DNA of 64,000 bases from Annona cherimola (GCA_030490835.1 CM059975.1:15319579-15383578); one strand, 5' to 3'. Numbered from the stretch's first letter, positions 1 through 13,740 are shown. Program-made: numbers and translations. The notes: generated by a model from the letters alone, not told the origin.

Positions 1-3000
1 CTCCTTTTTCTTCTCCTCCTTCTTCCCCTTCCGTTTCTCATCTTTACATGGGATCTGCAAAGCATATCATAAGTGAGGAGGATTTACATAGAGGCTTGGA
101 TGGAGCTGCTGCAGTTGCTCAAGTATCTCTCCCCTTGGATCTTAGTTCTCCTCCACCCTCGTATTCTCAGCCTCGGACCAACTATGAAAACCTTCTATTG
201 GCAGTAAGAATTGTGCACGATTCTTGCATTTATTTGTAGTTTTTATCACTACCTCAACATGCATGTTGTATATGTGTTTTTATTACCGCTGCATGCATGG
301 TTGAACACCCCTTCCAAATGCTTGAGAGCCATGCCGTCCTTTTGAATGATAGATGGATATATATCAAAACCAAGTCCTTCCTGGCTTCTGCTTTGTAATC
401 ATACAAATTGAACAAATATATCATGAAATTAAAATCTAATCCTTGAATTGTATTTAAAATTATTTATTTCAGTAACATAACTATTTCCATTCAAATCAAA
501 TATGTGCATGAGTTCTATTTGAAAATAATATAAAATCAATATTAAAAAAATAGCTTGATTTAAATATCAATTTTTAATTTATGTTTTCAACGTTGAAACC
601 ATCTAAAATTTTCTTTATACAGATCCTATTTATATTATGTTGATTTTATATCATTTTCAAATGGAACCTATACATTTCCAATTTGGATGAAAATCAATAT
701 GACACTTAAATAAAAAATTTTAAATACAAGGAGTAAGATTGTTCTTTTATGATAAAATGGGGAACTGCAGCGGATTGCATCATGCCGTTCGACTACAGTG
801 TAATGTCTTCCTATAGATAATATAGAGAGAGAGAGAGGACTGATCCAGTGCTCACGTGAGCCATTTTTTAATTTTTAATTTTTCAATATTTATATATGGA
901 CCCAAGCATAAATTCGTTAAGATTTTTTATTTTCAAAATGCAAAATATTTAAAAATGAAAAATTAAATATACTTATAAAGAGTTTATGCTTGGGCACACA
1001 TATAAATCCCAAAAAATCAAAAACAATTTACAATGGCTCACGTAAGCATGAGTATTGAGGCTCTATGCCCACGTAAACACTGGATTCTTGCTCATATGTA
1101 TGGATACAAGTATTGGAGACATACATGCAGGTCTGCATGAATTCTGACATAAAGATGCACATTTTTTCACTATGATTTTTTTTTTAAAAAAGAAAATTCT
1201 GTTGGTTATATATAAAGAAGCGGCAAACCTGGAGTGCCTTGGGAACAAGAAGAAAAGAATGTAACCAATTATGTAAGGTGGAAGCAAGTCTTGCAAGAGC
1301 AAGAGCTGAAATAAGAGAAGCTTCCTTGTATGTGAACCAAGCACTGTCAGCCCTTCCTGACCCAGATTATGTTCCACGAGGCCCAATTTACAGGAATGCC
1401 CGTGCATTTCACAGGTATATATGATAACCTCTATCCACTTCTATATATTTCTATTTGTTGTAGTGACTATTCTGATGTATGTTTCTGAATTATTCTTCTC
1501 CCCAAAAAAAGTGGGAAGAAGTTGGATAATGAAATCATAACTTTAAAATGTGTGCCCTTCTCAAGTTCACATCATCAGCTAAGTTGAGTTTTATGGATGA
1601 ACTGCGAAATAAATGATCTCTAAAATGGATGTCTAAGAAGCACCCGAAAGTGTCTGGTCTTGTGAAATTAGAGCACCTTTCACAGTACAACAGATTATAC
1701 TTTTGGCAATGATATTGGTTGCTAATATCCTTATTGATGTCCTATTGCTGATATCCATCTGAGAATCAGCAATGGTTGTCAATATTGTTTCTGTTAGAAA
1801 ACTTTGTAGCAGTGGCAAGAGGCAAAACTATACCAAATTGAAGAACTAGTTTATATTTTAGAGTTAAAAAATCCATAGAACTGCCATGGTAACAATTCAC
1901 GTTGTAGAGGTGCATTGCAAGTTAAGTTCACGATTCACGTTGTAGAGGTGCATTGCAAGTTAAAGTTCTGACGGCCATCATTGGTGTCAATTTTGCATTT
2001 CATTTTCATTGTTTGTTCATTAAATGATCAAGCAATCCAATAATGCAATGTGCAGGAGTTACTTAGAAATGGAGAAAGTTTTCAGGATCTTTGTCTATGA
2101 GGAAGGAGAACCACCACTGTTCCATGATGGTCCTTGCAAAAGCATATATTCCATGGAGGGGCGGTTCATCCATGACATGGAGATGGAGACCAAGCTACGA
2201 ACAAGAAATCCAGACCATGCTTCTGCCTATTTTCTTCCATTCAGCATAACAAATATGGTTGCCTACATTTACCAACGTGAGTCCTTTGATGTGAACCACA
2301 TCAAAAGGACAATTACAGATTATATTGACATGATATCCCGCAGATATCCCTACTGGAATCAGAGCCTTGGTGCTGATCATCTCATGCTATCTTGTCATGA
2401 CTGGGTAAGATAACAATCCTTCCTTTTCAGCAGAAAGGAAAGTTTCTCTTGAGTTTTTAGTACCAACCTTGGATCTGTTGGATGTTGCTCTTATTGTACA
2501 GTATTGTGTGAAGAATGAAGAGAACTATCTCTGATCTGCATCTCAAGATTTGATATATTTGGGCAAAATTTTGCTAGCCAATTAATAATGCTTCTTGGAT
2601 GGGAAAACTTCGGATAAAATAGACAAAACAATGTTTACCAGATGTTTGTTTTCCCACGTTCTTCATCTGCAACTACATCTTTGACATAAAAGCAGTCTTA
2701 TGGTGTGAAGGAAGCTAATGCTGGTAATAGGAAATGCAAGTGCCAACATTAATTTTCTCCAAACTTAAAGAGTATCTAGAACAGTTTTTTGTATTTGCAT
2801 GTTGGGTTTTTTAGCACATCGGTTAACTGTACAAGTTCAGATGAATGTGGGGCGGTGGAATAATTAAACAGGAAACAACTTCCAATCACCTTTGCATTCA
2901 GATAACATGTTAAAGCATCATATGCAGATGATTCTCTTAGTCCCACATCATATAAAAGTTTCTTTTATTTCCATTGATAGGGACCGGATGCATCAGAAGC

Positions 3001-3649
3001 AGTTCCATATCTCTACCACAACTCCATCCGAGTTCTCTGCAATGCAAATACCTCTGAAGGATTCAACCCATCCAAGGATGCCACCCTTCCTGAGATCAAC
3101 CTTGTTACAGGCGATACAACCAAATACATTGGCGGCCCATCTCCTTCTAGTCGCTCACTTCTTGGGTTCTTTGCTGGAGGGGTGCATGGCCCTATTAGGC
3201 CTGTCCTGCTGAAACACTGGAAGGACAAAGATGGTGATCTCCGTGTCTTTGAGTACTTACCCAAGAACATCTCCTACCATGAAATGATGAAGAAGAGCAA
3301 GTTCTGCATATGCCCATGTGGGTACGAGGTTGCCAGCCCAAGGATTGTAGAGGCAATCTATGCAGAGTGTGTGCCAGTCATAATATCTGAGAGTTATGTT
3401 CTTCCTTTCAGCGATGTTCTGAACTGGAAGGCCTTTTCAGTGCAAGTTTCAGTGAGTGACATCCCCAATCTGAAGAACATCTTGCTAGGAATATCTCAGC
3501 AGCAGTACTTACGGATGCAGAGGCGGGTGAAGCAGGTGCAGAAGCATTTTGTGGTGAATAGCCCACCAAAGAGGTTTGATGTCTTTCACATGGTTTTGCA
3601 CTCGATCTGGCTGAGGAGGTTGAATGTAAGAGTCGGCCAAAACATTTGA
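1..3649 (+). CDS. GT47 exostosin-family glycosyltransferase, 5' end outside window
   Basis: Probable Golgi type II glycosyltransferase of family GT47 (At5g03795/At3g07620-like), which would add a sugar to a cell-wall polysaccharide; the substrate cannot be read. Exons: 1-203 (the frame is open to the edge; the first ATG is at 48), about 1221-1414, 2056-2404, 2981-3649. The last three junctions keep phase. From ATG 48 this gives 455 residues. Family landmarks are the ARARAEIREA helix, the VPRGPIYRNARAFH block, SYLEMEKVFRIFVYEEGEPP, YPYWNQSLGADH, SCHDWGPDAS across the last junction, IRVLCNANTSEGF, and the C-terminal CPCGYEVASPRIVEAIYAECVP nucleotide-sugar region. No membrane anchor is visible after ATG 48, so the anchor and true start may lie upstream. 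The acceptor of exon 2 is the least certain boundary. Confidence 0.88.
439..742. repeat. Foldback MITE in GT47 intron 1
   Basis: The left arm near 440-476 (AATCTAATCCTTGAATTG, then a TATTTAAAATTATTTATT stretch) is the imperfect reverse complement of 706-742. A second inner pair, near 517-545 and 635-665, surrounds TTTGAAAATAATATAAAATC and its complement. The nested inverted structure with no ORF marks a small non-autonomous DNA element. Its exact ends and target duplication are not clear. Confidence 0.6.
843..1062. repeat. Foldback MITE with GTGAGCCATT inverted termini
   Basis: The left end near 847-870 (AGTGCTCACGTGAGCCATT) and the right end near 1031-1054 (AATGGCTCACGTAAGCATG) are inverted repeats. 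An inner pair, ACCCAAGCATAAATTC near 900 and GAGTTTATGCTTGGGC near 980, is inverted too. The element is about 220 bp, non-coding, and lies in intron 1 of the GT47 gene. Confidence 0.65.
1895..1965. repeat. Two-copy 38-bp tandem repeat
   Basis: ATTCACGTTGTAGAGGTGCA starts at 1895 and again at 1933, each followed by TTGCAAGTTAA. It lies in the second intron of the GT47 gene. Confidence 0.85.
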
Positions 3650-4494
3650 CTTGTATGGAGATATACACTACAAGTGCACGTATTAGGTATTATGGTCATG
3701 TGGTTAACTAAAATAAGGAAAATGCTTTCAGTGTTGCGGTAGTATATTTTTAGCTTTTCTTAGCTTTCCTGTTTCTGGCCTTTGTGAGTGTTGGGTGCAT
3801 TATATTATGTGGTTCACTAAATCACAAATGGTTTTTAGGATTGTCTTTTGAGTTTTTATGTTTGATCCAAATGTCCATGGAAATAAAATAAAATAAACAA
3901 TATAAAAAGGAAAAGATATTTAAATGAAAAGCTTACAGAAGGATTTTCGCGATTATGCCAAATGCCATGTGTTACGTGGTTTAACCTATTTGGCAAGCTA
4001 AGGGACATAAAGTTCTCTTAATCCGATAACAGCAGGTGAGAAACAGAAAATTAAGCTTTACTGAGTATATTCGCATGTAATCATAACAAACACACACAAA
4101 ATAGTGTGGCTGACTGGTCTAAAGTATAAACTATGGTCACAACAGGCACGTAAAGGACAAACCACTGTTGAAGGTCAACGGGCATAGTTACGACAATAGC
4201 TCAGCAATCTTTCAACGTTAGCATCAGTACTAGCATCTTTCTGTGAATTGTCACATCTTGAATCTAAGATATTGGCAATTCTTCTGAGCTGAACTGTGGA
4301 TCAAGGAAACAAGGTACAAGAACCAAACTTGCAGTTAGTCGTTCTCAAATGAGGCATATTTTTATGTGAATTCCCACAGCAATTCGTTGACGCGATAAAC
4401 GTCACCGGCTTTTGATAGTTATTCGCAAGCCAACTGCATGGAAAAAACCAAATAAAAGAAAAAAGAATAAACGAATGAAAGAAGCCAAAAATGT
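3650..4494. other. Convergent intergenic spacer
   Basis: About 845 bp between the stops of two convergent genes. It should hold both 3' UTRs and poly(A) signals; AATAAA-like runs occur near 3885-3895 and near 4450-4470. No coding feature is seen. Confidence 0.6.
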
Positions 4495-7400
4495 TTAGTT
4501 GGATGAGGATACAGTTCCTTTTTTGGCATTTGATTTGCCTGCGTCCGTATGACCTTCAGCAAAGTCTTCTCCTCTATGATCATCTAGATCTTCATTAATG
4601 ATATGGGATTTTTCCACAAGAAGCATGGCATACTGCTGCAGATCCAACTTTCTCATTGCGTTTGCTTCAGCTGTGGACAATACCCTGGCCAAGACACTCC
4701 ACAGTGCACTCCTCGCTTGCGAATCATTTGAAACAAAGGGCAGGATGTCTAGCAGACCATGCAGGAAAGACAAATCTAGACGGACTAAAATGTCATTCCT
4801 ATTCCTGTAGAGGATAGGGAAGGAAAGAAAAAAACTACAAAGATTGGATTGATAAAAGGCATGATCACTTACCTTTTGATATGCCAGGCAACAAATTTGG
4901 ATTATCTGTTAGAATATTTGCAACTAAAACAACAGTGGTGATACAAGAGTCGGCAACCTGAGCAGAAAATAAATTCAAGACTCAAAATCATGAAATCATC
5001 TGCAATAACATCAAAGCATGACAGAATAACTTTGGAAAGGACTGCTGAGCCTTAATTCAGTCAAAGCACCACAAAGGACCATAATAAAAAGACAATGATG
5101 CAAGGAATGGTCAGAAATCTTAACAATAGATGGAAATTTTGATACGTCCTAACAATGCACTCACATCTTGGAATTCTGACGTACTATAGACTTGGCAAAG
5201 GTGTCTTAGTAAAGAGCCAATGTCTTTCATTACAAGGAGTGAAGCATGATATTGAGTCTCATTTCTATGTAACTAGGTTACATAAAAGTGATTTCATGTA
5301 ACTTCATTCATTTTTCTGACCTTGGTGATTGATAGTACACTCATTCCATCCATTATATTTAGCATGATTTGTTTATGTATTGGAACGATTTTCATCAAAA
5401 TCAAAAATATGCATGAGCCACATTTGTTTAAAAATATATATTTATGTGTAAATTATGAAAAATGCTTAGATTCATTCATATATGTATTAGAATGTATAGT
5501 ACTATATAGAATCATTTATTTATATGATAATGATATTTTAAATAGTTCAAATGTTGAAAATGTAACTTCGAAATTGATATTTGGTATCAAACTATTTTAT
5601 TACATTGATTTTACACATTTTTAGATTAGGTCATGCATAATGATACTAGCAAAATGATGGAGTTTCTATGATAACATAAATGATGCTAAATACAATTAAT
5701 GGAATAAATTTGTCATTAATTATCGAAGTGAAAAAAATGGATGGGGTAACTATTAAGAGGGGTTTAATAGAGCTGAACTCATAATATAATTTGCATTCAT
5801 TTATTTGTTCTCTAATCCCCTCTTGCCCATTTCATTAATTACAATGCTTTGCAAACAGAAAATAAAACACTTGTTAAGTACTTTTGCTAAGTGAGTAAAC
5901 TTTCCATCCAACCAAATATCCTGATCTTGCAGAATGAGTGGTCAGGATCCATCCTTTCAACCTTTTCACTCAACCAAACCATGCCAATCCACTATTCAAG
6001 CATAGTTAGGCAAAGCAGTCAACGTGCTCATTTATTGATAAGAATCAGTGATCCATTAACAAAATGTGGTCAGGAAAAAATTTATCAGCCTTCCTTTCTA
6101 ATTTTTCCTAAAAACCATGATTCTTAACAAAAAGGTCAACAAATTTTTATAGGCCTTATGCAATGCGAAATTAACAAAGACAGCAGATATTCTTATTGGC
6201 ATTCTTTCTGATCATGTGTACCTCAATTTTATCAGGAAGCTTGATTATACGACAGATAAGTTGAAAAAGTTCCACATTTGAGGATACGGCTTGCGAATAA
6301 TCACTAGTGATAGAAAGAGATTCAACTGCACAGAGAATGGAATCAAGAATAGAGCACCTGCAATGGAATGGATATTCTGAATCAGACAGTGAAGGTTTCT
6401 AGTGAATGACCACTGAGATTCTTTGACAAATATAAACTGTAGAAATAAAATGTAGATATTGATGAACAAAGTAATATCTCATGGCTAATCCACAGATCAT
6501 TAGAATGGAATGCATGGAAACAATTAGCATTAGCATTGATATTAGCCAGCTTGACATTTATGTTACTAATTACTTTTAATCTTGATTAGCTCATCATTTA
6601 TGTTGTTAAGTTTATATTCCATATAGTCCATTTTGTTTTGACTATTTCCGAAATTCTCAAATTCTAAAGCATGTTGCCATTTATCTACCAAATTTACATC
6701 TTCTCTTGTTTCACCTATTAACTTATATAACCTGTAAACGCTAATAATAAGACAAATGGTATTTTAATGGGTGAAGGTTGGTTGGAAGATATAGTATAGG
6801 CATCAATAATAGCATTATGAAAATGTGAGTGTCTGTTTGTAGGTTCAAATAAGTTGTTCTTTATCTTTTAATTCTATTTTTTTTTCCTGTTGATTTTGTT
6901 GCCTAACAATTCATGTATCTGTTCATTAACTAAGATGGCATAGTTCATGGTAATAGTGCATATTATTCGATAACAAGAGAAGAAGGAAGGTACTCTTACC
7001 TGTCAAGACCTTTTCCTGTAGCCAGAGTTGCTATCTCACTTGCCAATAGATTAACCAAAAGGCTTAACAACCCAAGTTCCACCAGTGAAGATAGAAGAAT
7101 TGGTGCTACTCGTTGACTTTCTATGATAGTGGACAACAACTCAAGACACTGCACCATATAATAGGATAGCATTAAAGGAAAATAAGATACTTAAGTTTAA
7201 TCTGAGGAAAGAATGATGAAATTTCATTAAAACGAGATACGAAGGTGCAACAAAAATAATAATAAGCTCCAATCAAAACCAGTGTTATCAAGACTGAATC
7301 AGATCAGCTGATTCAACCAGTCTGCACTGGCAAGGTCACACCACCGGCTGGCTGAATCAACCTGGGGGCTGATTGGGCAACTGGTCCAACTTCCGTCAAG

Positions 7401-10400
7401 TTTTTAATACGGGTTGAATCAGCTGAGAAATCATCTGAACCTTCTGTCTAAGGAGATATCACGCATCCATGTGTTGTGAGAAAATAAGGTTGTCATTTCA
7501 TTTTATATTATTCTAAGGATCTTAAAAGAAATCCTCATCAGAATATTGCAGCTGAAAAATGAGCATAATGAACCCACACCACAATGACATAAAAGCTAAA
7601 CAGAATCAGTCACAATTAGAAGGAATGCCTAATAGCTATTAGTTCATTACCTTCTCTAGTAGCTGGCAATTCAATGTATTTCCGGCAATCCATAAAATAC
7701 GGCTTAAAACATTCCCAGGTAGCAGTTCTTTAGCCCAAATTACAGATCCACTGCCTTGAAGACACAAAGTTAATAACCTGTTTATGAATGTTCATGAATA
7801 CAAACTGTAAGAATGCATTTATGCCAGTTTAAATGGTGCAAAAACATCAGGAACAAGATATCAACTGTAGTGTAAGGGTCTATTCGGGAAGATGCAAAAG
7901 TGGGAAACTGGGAGTGGGAAAACAACTGAAAAAGTGAGAGACTAATGTGATATGATATAAGAAATGATTAAGGGTAAAGGGAATAAAGTCAAAATAGATA
8001 AGAGTGATTGAATGAAAAAATGAGAATAAAATTATTGAAATGTAGAGATAATAATAGAATAAGTAGAGTAGTTAGTTAAGACATCAAATCATATCAAAAG
8101 TTGTGTGAGAAGAAGTGGGAATTTTTATAAAAAAAAAAATAAAAAATAAAAAAAAATTACCTGCTCCTAAATGCAACCTAGATGACAACCTAAAATAAAG
8201 AAGATTAGAATTTGAAACCAAGATTAAAAGAAACCAATACATAAAATTAGATTAGGGCAGACAACCTCACACAAAATTAGAATACGATAAATTCATTATT
8301 GAGGTATTACACATCACACTAAAACCATAAACAGGGACCAAAAATTAAATTCCCACTTCCCTATCCATCTAGTCCTCTCTTCTAGAGCAGTTGATGAAGA
8401 TACGGAATAATAGATAGGATTATTAGGATAAACCTTTGCTGGAAAATAGCCATTGTAAATAGGAGATGGTAGGTAGAAGTGGTGTTCATGGACAAAAAAT
8501 TGACAGAAGGCTATGCTTCACCATGGCTACATGAACCATAGACATTACTTTGAATACAGCATATACACATTTTTGAGAAAAGTGCAAAAGCATTTAAAGT
8601 AGAACTTCTTAATGTCATTTATCCACATAAGCACGTGCAGATCCATGCATGTATGTGCACACACAAATACAACTTATATAAACATGCCCATAACTTTTGT
8701 TCATGACCTCATAAAAACCGATTGAAGTATTTTGAATCTTTTTTAACTTATAACTGATTTGGACATAATCAATCAAATTATTTTGCAACAAACTCATCAG
8801 AGCCTGTCGCCTTAACTAAATTCATGAAGACAAGGGAACTGGGGTATCACTGCTAAGAAGCTTATAAGTGAGTTATTAAATGAGAAAGGATTACAGGAAG
8901 TATAGCTGATAGATACTCCCTCAGATATAAATATAGGATTAACAAGCTAATAGATTCTCCCTCAGATGCAAACAATTGACAACTCATTATGAACAAATAC
9001 CAAATTGGCAACTGGGATAGCATTGATTCTTTTCAAAAAACTACTGATAAGCCTTGCTAAAATGATTTACCAATCATACACATGAAAAGAGAACAATTTC
9101 CAATGGAAAACAAATTACACACATATTGGAGGAGCAACATACCAGCATGTTCCAGAGAGGCAGAGGGAATCATCTAAAAACAACTGGTTAATAACTGTTT
9201 CTACCAGCCCATTAGCAGAACTTAAGGCATTTCTAGGACCTTCATGGCATGCCAGATTCCCTAAAATTCCCAAACAGATCTCCTGTAGAAAATAGCATAA
9301 CAGTCCCATCACTTATTACAATTTGGACACAAAGAAAATGACTCTAGAACAACCATAAATTAGTATAGTTAATATAATAGTTCAGAAATAAAGTGCGTCA
9401 TAATGGAATAATTGACTTCCGAATGACTTCAATAAGCATTGCAAGAAAAATAGCAAAAGTTTTCTCCTTCCTGTAAGTGTGAACTGGTTTAAAGATTCAT
9501 TTCTCTTGAGCCTTAACATTTGATCACTCTTGAACATAGCATAAGTCGTCGAATTACAAGACAGGTTGTTCAAAGTTATACTCCCTTGCTCTAATCAAAT
9601 AGTGGCAACATCCCCATCCTCCATCTCATCCAACAAAATTTTCAGGATACAGCTTTGTTAACCAGATAATCAATATGTTCCATGATGGTTCCCTTTTTTT
9701 TTTTTTTCTTTTTCCCCTTTTTTGCTTAGATATTCCAATTCCGGGCAAGTATTTATGCCCTTCAGCACCATCTACTTAAGCTTATGATTCTTCTTTCTCC
9801 ATGCTTTTAAATTGATTAGCATTAAACAGGTCTTGTAAAGAGCTTCTGACTTCAATGGTCTTGTCGTACTTTCCCCATTCTCAATGGAACTGCTCTTCAA
9901 ATGTCTAACGCGATCATAGTGTTTTCAATTCCTTTCTCATCTATGCAATAAGAAGAATAATTTTAACTTCACCCAGCTTCATTCCATTGTACGGACGACA
10001 ATAAACCTTTGGTTGAAACTTTGATCTCCCTTTCTACTTCTTTGGCATCCTTTATGGCATTTCATAATTCACAGCTTGCTATTTTCTTATTTACTTCAAA
10101 GAATTGAAATTTATTGATTCTATCTAATGTAGCCTTTAAAAAAATTTTACACTGCCACTAATACTAATTATTTGGTTGGCATTTGCTTCGCAATTCGTTC
10201 AGCAAACTCTGCCATTTAATTCCACAAATCATTTTACTAGTCTTAACATCTGTGAATTAATAACCCAAAGTCATCAAATAATAATAATAATAATAATAAT
10301 CCAAAGAAAACATGCAAAAACAGTAATAACAATAAGATGAAAGAGAAATTTCAAAATAAGTATAGAAAAGATTGCATAATTTTGAATCAGTAATCTACTA

Positions 10401-13235
10401 GCATAAGCTTACCATGACACGCACTGATTTGGAAACAACGAGACTTGTCAACAACACTTCAGGTAAGAGATTTTCAACCTGCAAAGTTCATTGATATACA
10501 CTAAGGAATTGTCAACACGTGCTGGTGAAATTCATTCTATAAATCTTCATTCAAATGTCGATCCCAAGAGAACAATATAACATTCCCGTCTCCCTTCAAG
10601 TGTCCATCTCAATAAAACAATTTAAAGCACATCCTTCCAACAATTCTTGAAAGGAATTACTATCCAGTAAACCATTGGATGGCACCATCGAGGCAAGAAC
10701 ACAGTAAGGGAAAATCAACATTAGACTGAGGGTGTATTTGGGAAGTGATAAAACTTCGGTTGAAAAGTTTTTGTGTAAAAGTTTTAAAAATGAGAAAAAA
10801 TGATGCAAAATGACAAGGGTAATGATAAGGAATAACGAGAATAAAATTAAAATAGATAGGTTAGTTATATGGGTAGTTGTATAGAAATAATTGAAAAGTA
10901 AGGTAGTTTGTATAGAAAGATGTGAAAAAATAATTAAAAAATAGAATAGTTGTAAAGAGTGAAAAATTTTAGATTGAAAAGTTTTCTCCTTTACGAACGC
11001 ACCCTAAATAAACTAACAGAAACCCCAAATTGTGCAAAAATACTTCAGATGTGAGCCTCAACATAGACAAGAAACTCTCAAATATTCTGAAAGAAGCAAA
11101 TAAACATAAAGCTTATGGAAGTGGCAATCAAGTTAGAGTAAAGACTGATCCTAGTCTGGACTCATCTTACCGATTTGTACCAGACAAAATTCCTGGAATG
11201 AAAAAGCAAATTTTTATTCCACTTTACCATATGTTATGAAAAATTTCCAACAATACTCTTCTCTAATAAAAAGAGGTTGTCACTCTTCATTTTGCTTAGA
11301 GGCGAATGATACAGTAAGAGCAGGATTATCTAGCTAGCCTGTTTCATGCATCTGTGTTTACAACTTTAGCATAAATTATTTAACAGCAGCAAGTAATCCA
11401 GTTGAAAAAAAAAAATGAAAACCTTAACAAGGCTTTGCTTGGCTATGCTTCTTCTTTACACGCTTTTTGGAGTTAAATAACTCCTAACGAGTTGTGCAAA
11501 CAGCAAAAGCTCACACTGCCTAGCGAAACAACCATTTGTGGAAGCTTATACAAAAGCGCATACCGCCTCTCCATAAGTAAAGCCAAATGGGGCCCAAGCA
11601 ATCCAAGGAGAAAAATGGTAGCCTACTTTCAACAACTTGGAACAAAGTAAGCAAATAAAATTTTTTTTAACCAAAAAAAATTTTGATAGAAGGCTGAAAT
11701 TGTTAAAAATAGTATTTCGACAAACTATAAAGCCTAAGGAAAATGAGTACCATGAACACTGCATGGGTTTCACTTGCAGCAAGGTCCCACAGGATGCAGC
11801 CATACTCTTCCCATGGGCCTTCCGACAATGATACGCTAGGTCGTGCAGAAGTATCACATCCATATTGTTCCCTATGTTCAAATTCAGGGTTCATGTCATC
11901 ATCATGAGTAAGAATATCTTGGGAATTTTCTCGGTTTGGAATAGTTCCTTTAGTATTACTCCTGCCTTGCCCTCCACTGCAACATCCACGATCAAGCGGA
12001 ACAACTGTGCTTTGTTCTGCAGAAGAAGTTTCTGCTCCTTGAATAGACAAACCACAATGAGAACCATGCTCCATTCTCTCACCAGATGGTATAAGTTTCC
12101 GTATCAGAGATATAATATAACTAGGGTCCACAGTTGTTGTGTTATCAAATAACTGCAGCATAGAAGATATAAATTACCAAATAAATGAGAAACATGAATT
12201 CCATAAAAACAAGATATAGCATGGAAGAAATAAACATGCAATAAGAAATAAGCATGATGCAACAGCTAGAAAAAACAGATTTTTTTTTTTTTTTTTTGAT
12301 AGTACTGAAATAGACTGCTATATCAAATCCTTGCTGAATAATTAGCGATAGCTGCATGTAAACTGCCTGGACATGATACCATAATTCACAGGGAATACGG
12401 TAGCATATCTTCATTGCCAGCAGCTAATCCAATATAAACTTCCTTTAAATGATAGAACGAGATCATGATGCTATCACATGCCCATTTATTCATTTCAAGC
12501 CATCATTCAGATTGATGATAGATTGATAGATTCTTAAATAGGTGACTACAACAACAAATTCAAAAACCGAAAGTTGGATTATTATTAAATTGAATTGATT
12601 CCAACAAGAGGTTTGAAATCCAAAACTTACATAGGTAAATCGATTCCAACAACAGCTTGTTTTACTACTCAACAAGTTATTTTTGCTACTCCTGTGGTAT
12701 AATATCCATTCCGCTCCACGATATTAAGGAGAAAATACCTAAAGCATATCGGTTATACGTTCTAAGGCGCTGATTAAAATAGAAGGTGATAACAGGAGGA
12801 GAAGAGAGGTCATAATCTCGCCCGAGTCCGGACAGTGGTGGAGCTACTAGAGCTGTGTCCGGCATCCAATTCATACATGAAGGCGGCCTCCTCAGGTTGC
12901 CTGCATGTCTCCCAAAAATCAAGCTCACTGCGCAGTGCGGAAATGGGCAAACATTCCAGCAGTCGGGCGAGATTTGCTTCCACTATCCGTCCAATCAGTC
13001 AAGAGACATGCGTCCACTACAACATCGACTCGTAAAAAACTGCCAAAGTTCTCTTCATTTGCATTGGATGCCGCAAGCATATGGACATGGACCGAAAGAT
13101 GCAGTTCGTTACAAGTACCTCAGATGAAGGTGCTGGAGGATGGTAGTAAGCGGCGTGCTCTTCTTCTCCCTCCCCCGACGCATCTTCTTCATCTCTTCCT
13201 CTTTCTGCTGACGGAGTTTCCGCATAAGTCGGCAT
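4495..13235 (-). CDS. SAAL1: SAAL1-like armadillo-fold protein
   Basis: Plant homologue of protein SAAL1 (serum amyloid A-like 1), an ARM-repeat protein; its plant role is not established. Nine exons in reading order: 13235-13119, 12152-11751, 10478-10413, 9282-9143, 7777-7651, 7148-7000, 6357-6222, 4957-4873, 4784-4495. All phases close, giving 503 residues. Key blocks: an acidic start (MPTYAETPSAERGRDEEDAS), ELFDNTTTVDPSYIISLIRK across the first junction, a polar acidic linker (about 65-130), EICLGILGNLACHEGPRNAL (about 196-215), LLTLCLQGSGSVIWAKELL, then leucine-rich helices to the end. For the last exon, the obvious acceptor at 4805 would break the frame; the acceptor after ATTTTAG (exon from 4784) restores it. 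The human protein has similar length (about 474). Confidence 0.9.
5300..5650. repeat. Dispersed AT-rich repeat, family A, copy 1
   Basis: The sequence shares a recognisable core (TTTATGTGTAAATTATGAAA, then a block reading ATTCATATATGTATTAGAATG and a GATATTTTA block) with stretches at 13290-13740, 35790-36000 and 53380-53600. It is non-coding and lies in the last large intron region of the SAAL1-like gene. It is probably a non-autonomous DNA transposon family; its termini were not resolved. Confidence 0.55.
7875..8168. repeat. Tourist-like MITE, copy 1
   Basis: Starts TAA-GGGTCTATTCGGGAAG and ends near TGCTCC-TAA. The interior resembles the reverse orientation of the better copy at 27414-27704. 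It lies in a SAAL1-like intron. A TAA flank and a GGG...TTTGG terminus are typical of PIF/Harbinger (Tourist) MITEs. Confidence 0.55.
10277..10300. repeat. (ATA)n microsatellite
   Basis: About eight ATA/AAT units in an intron of the SAAL1-like gene. Confidence 0.9.
10728..11008. repeat. Tourist-like MITE, copy 2
   Basis: Left end GGGTGTATTTGGGAAG, right end CGAACGCACCC followed by TAA. The interior carries AAACTTTTC and TAAGGAATAACGAGAATAAA blocks shared with the other copies. It sits in a SAAL1-like intron upstream of the exon at 10413-10478. Confidence 0.75.
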
Positions 13236-13289
13236 TTGCAGAGGCTGGGTGCGAATTCCTGTCCTTCGAGCTCTATGACTGCGGTAAGT

Positions 13290-13740
13290 TTTTTTTATTA
13301 TTATTGGTTTTTATTTTTATACATATTAAGACATTTAATATTACAATCAAGCATATCAAGCATACATATTTTTATATTACCGGATTACGATCCCTTCAAA
13401 ATTAAAAATTTTGAATCTTATGAAAAATTCAATCCATTCATTATATTTAACATCATTTGTTTATTTAGAAGACCAAGTTTAATCTCAATTAAGTATATTT
13501 ATATGTCATATTTGTTCAAATATATAATTATATATATATTTATGTGTAAATTACGAAAAATATTTTGATTCATTTACATATGTATTAAAATATAATAATA
13601 CTTTATAAAATCATTTATTCACGTAGAAATGATATTTTAGGCAGTTTAGATATCAAAAATACTATTTTAAAATTAATATTTTAGCATTTTTTATGATTTA
13701 CACATGAATATATACATTTTCTAGCATTGTGACTCATAAA
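13290..13740. repeat. Dispersed AT-rich repeat, family A, copy 2
   Basis: Shares with 5300-5650 the ordered blocks CATTATATTTA-CAT-TTGTTTAT, TTTATGTGTAAATTACGAAA, CATATGTATTAAAATA and GATATTTTA-GCAGTT. It begins about 55 bp upstream of the SAAL1-like start codon, so it lies in or next to that gene's promoter or leader. Confidence 0.6.

Noticed and set aside
13236..13568. 110-codon plus-strand frame
   Set aside because: AT-rich translation of a dispersed repeat upstream of the SAAL1-like gene.
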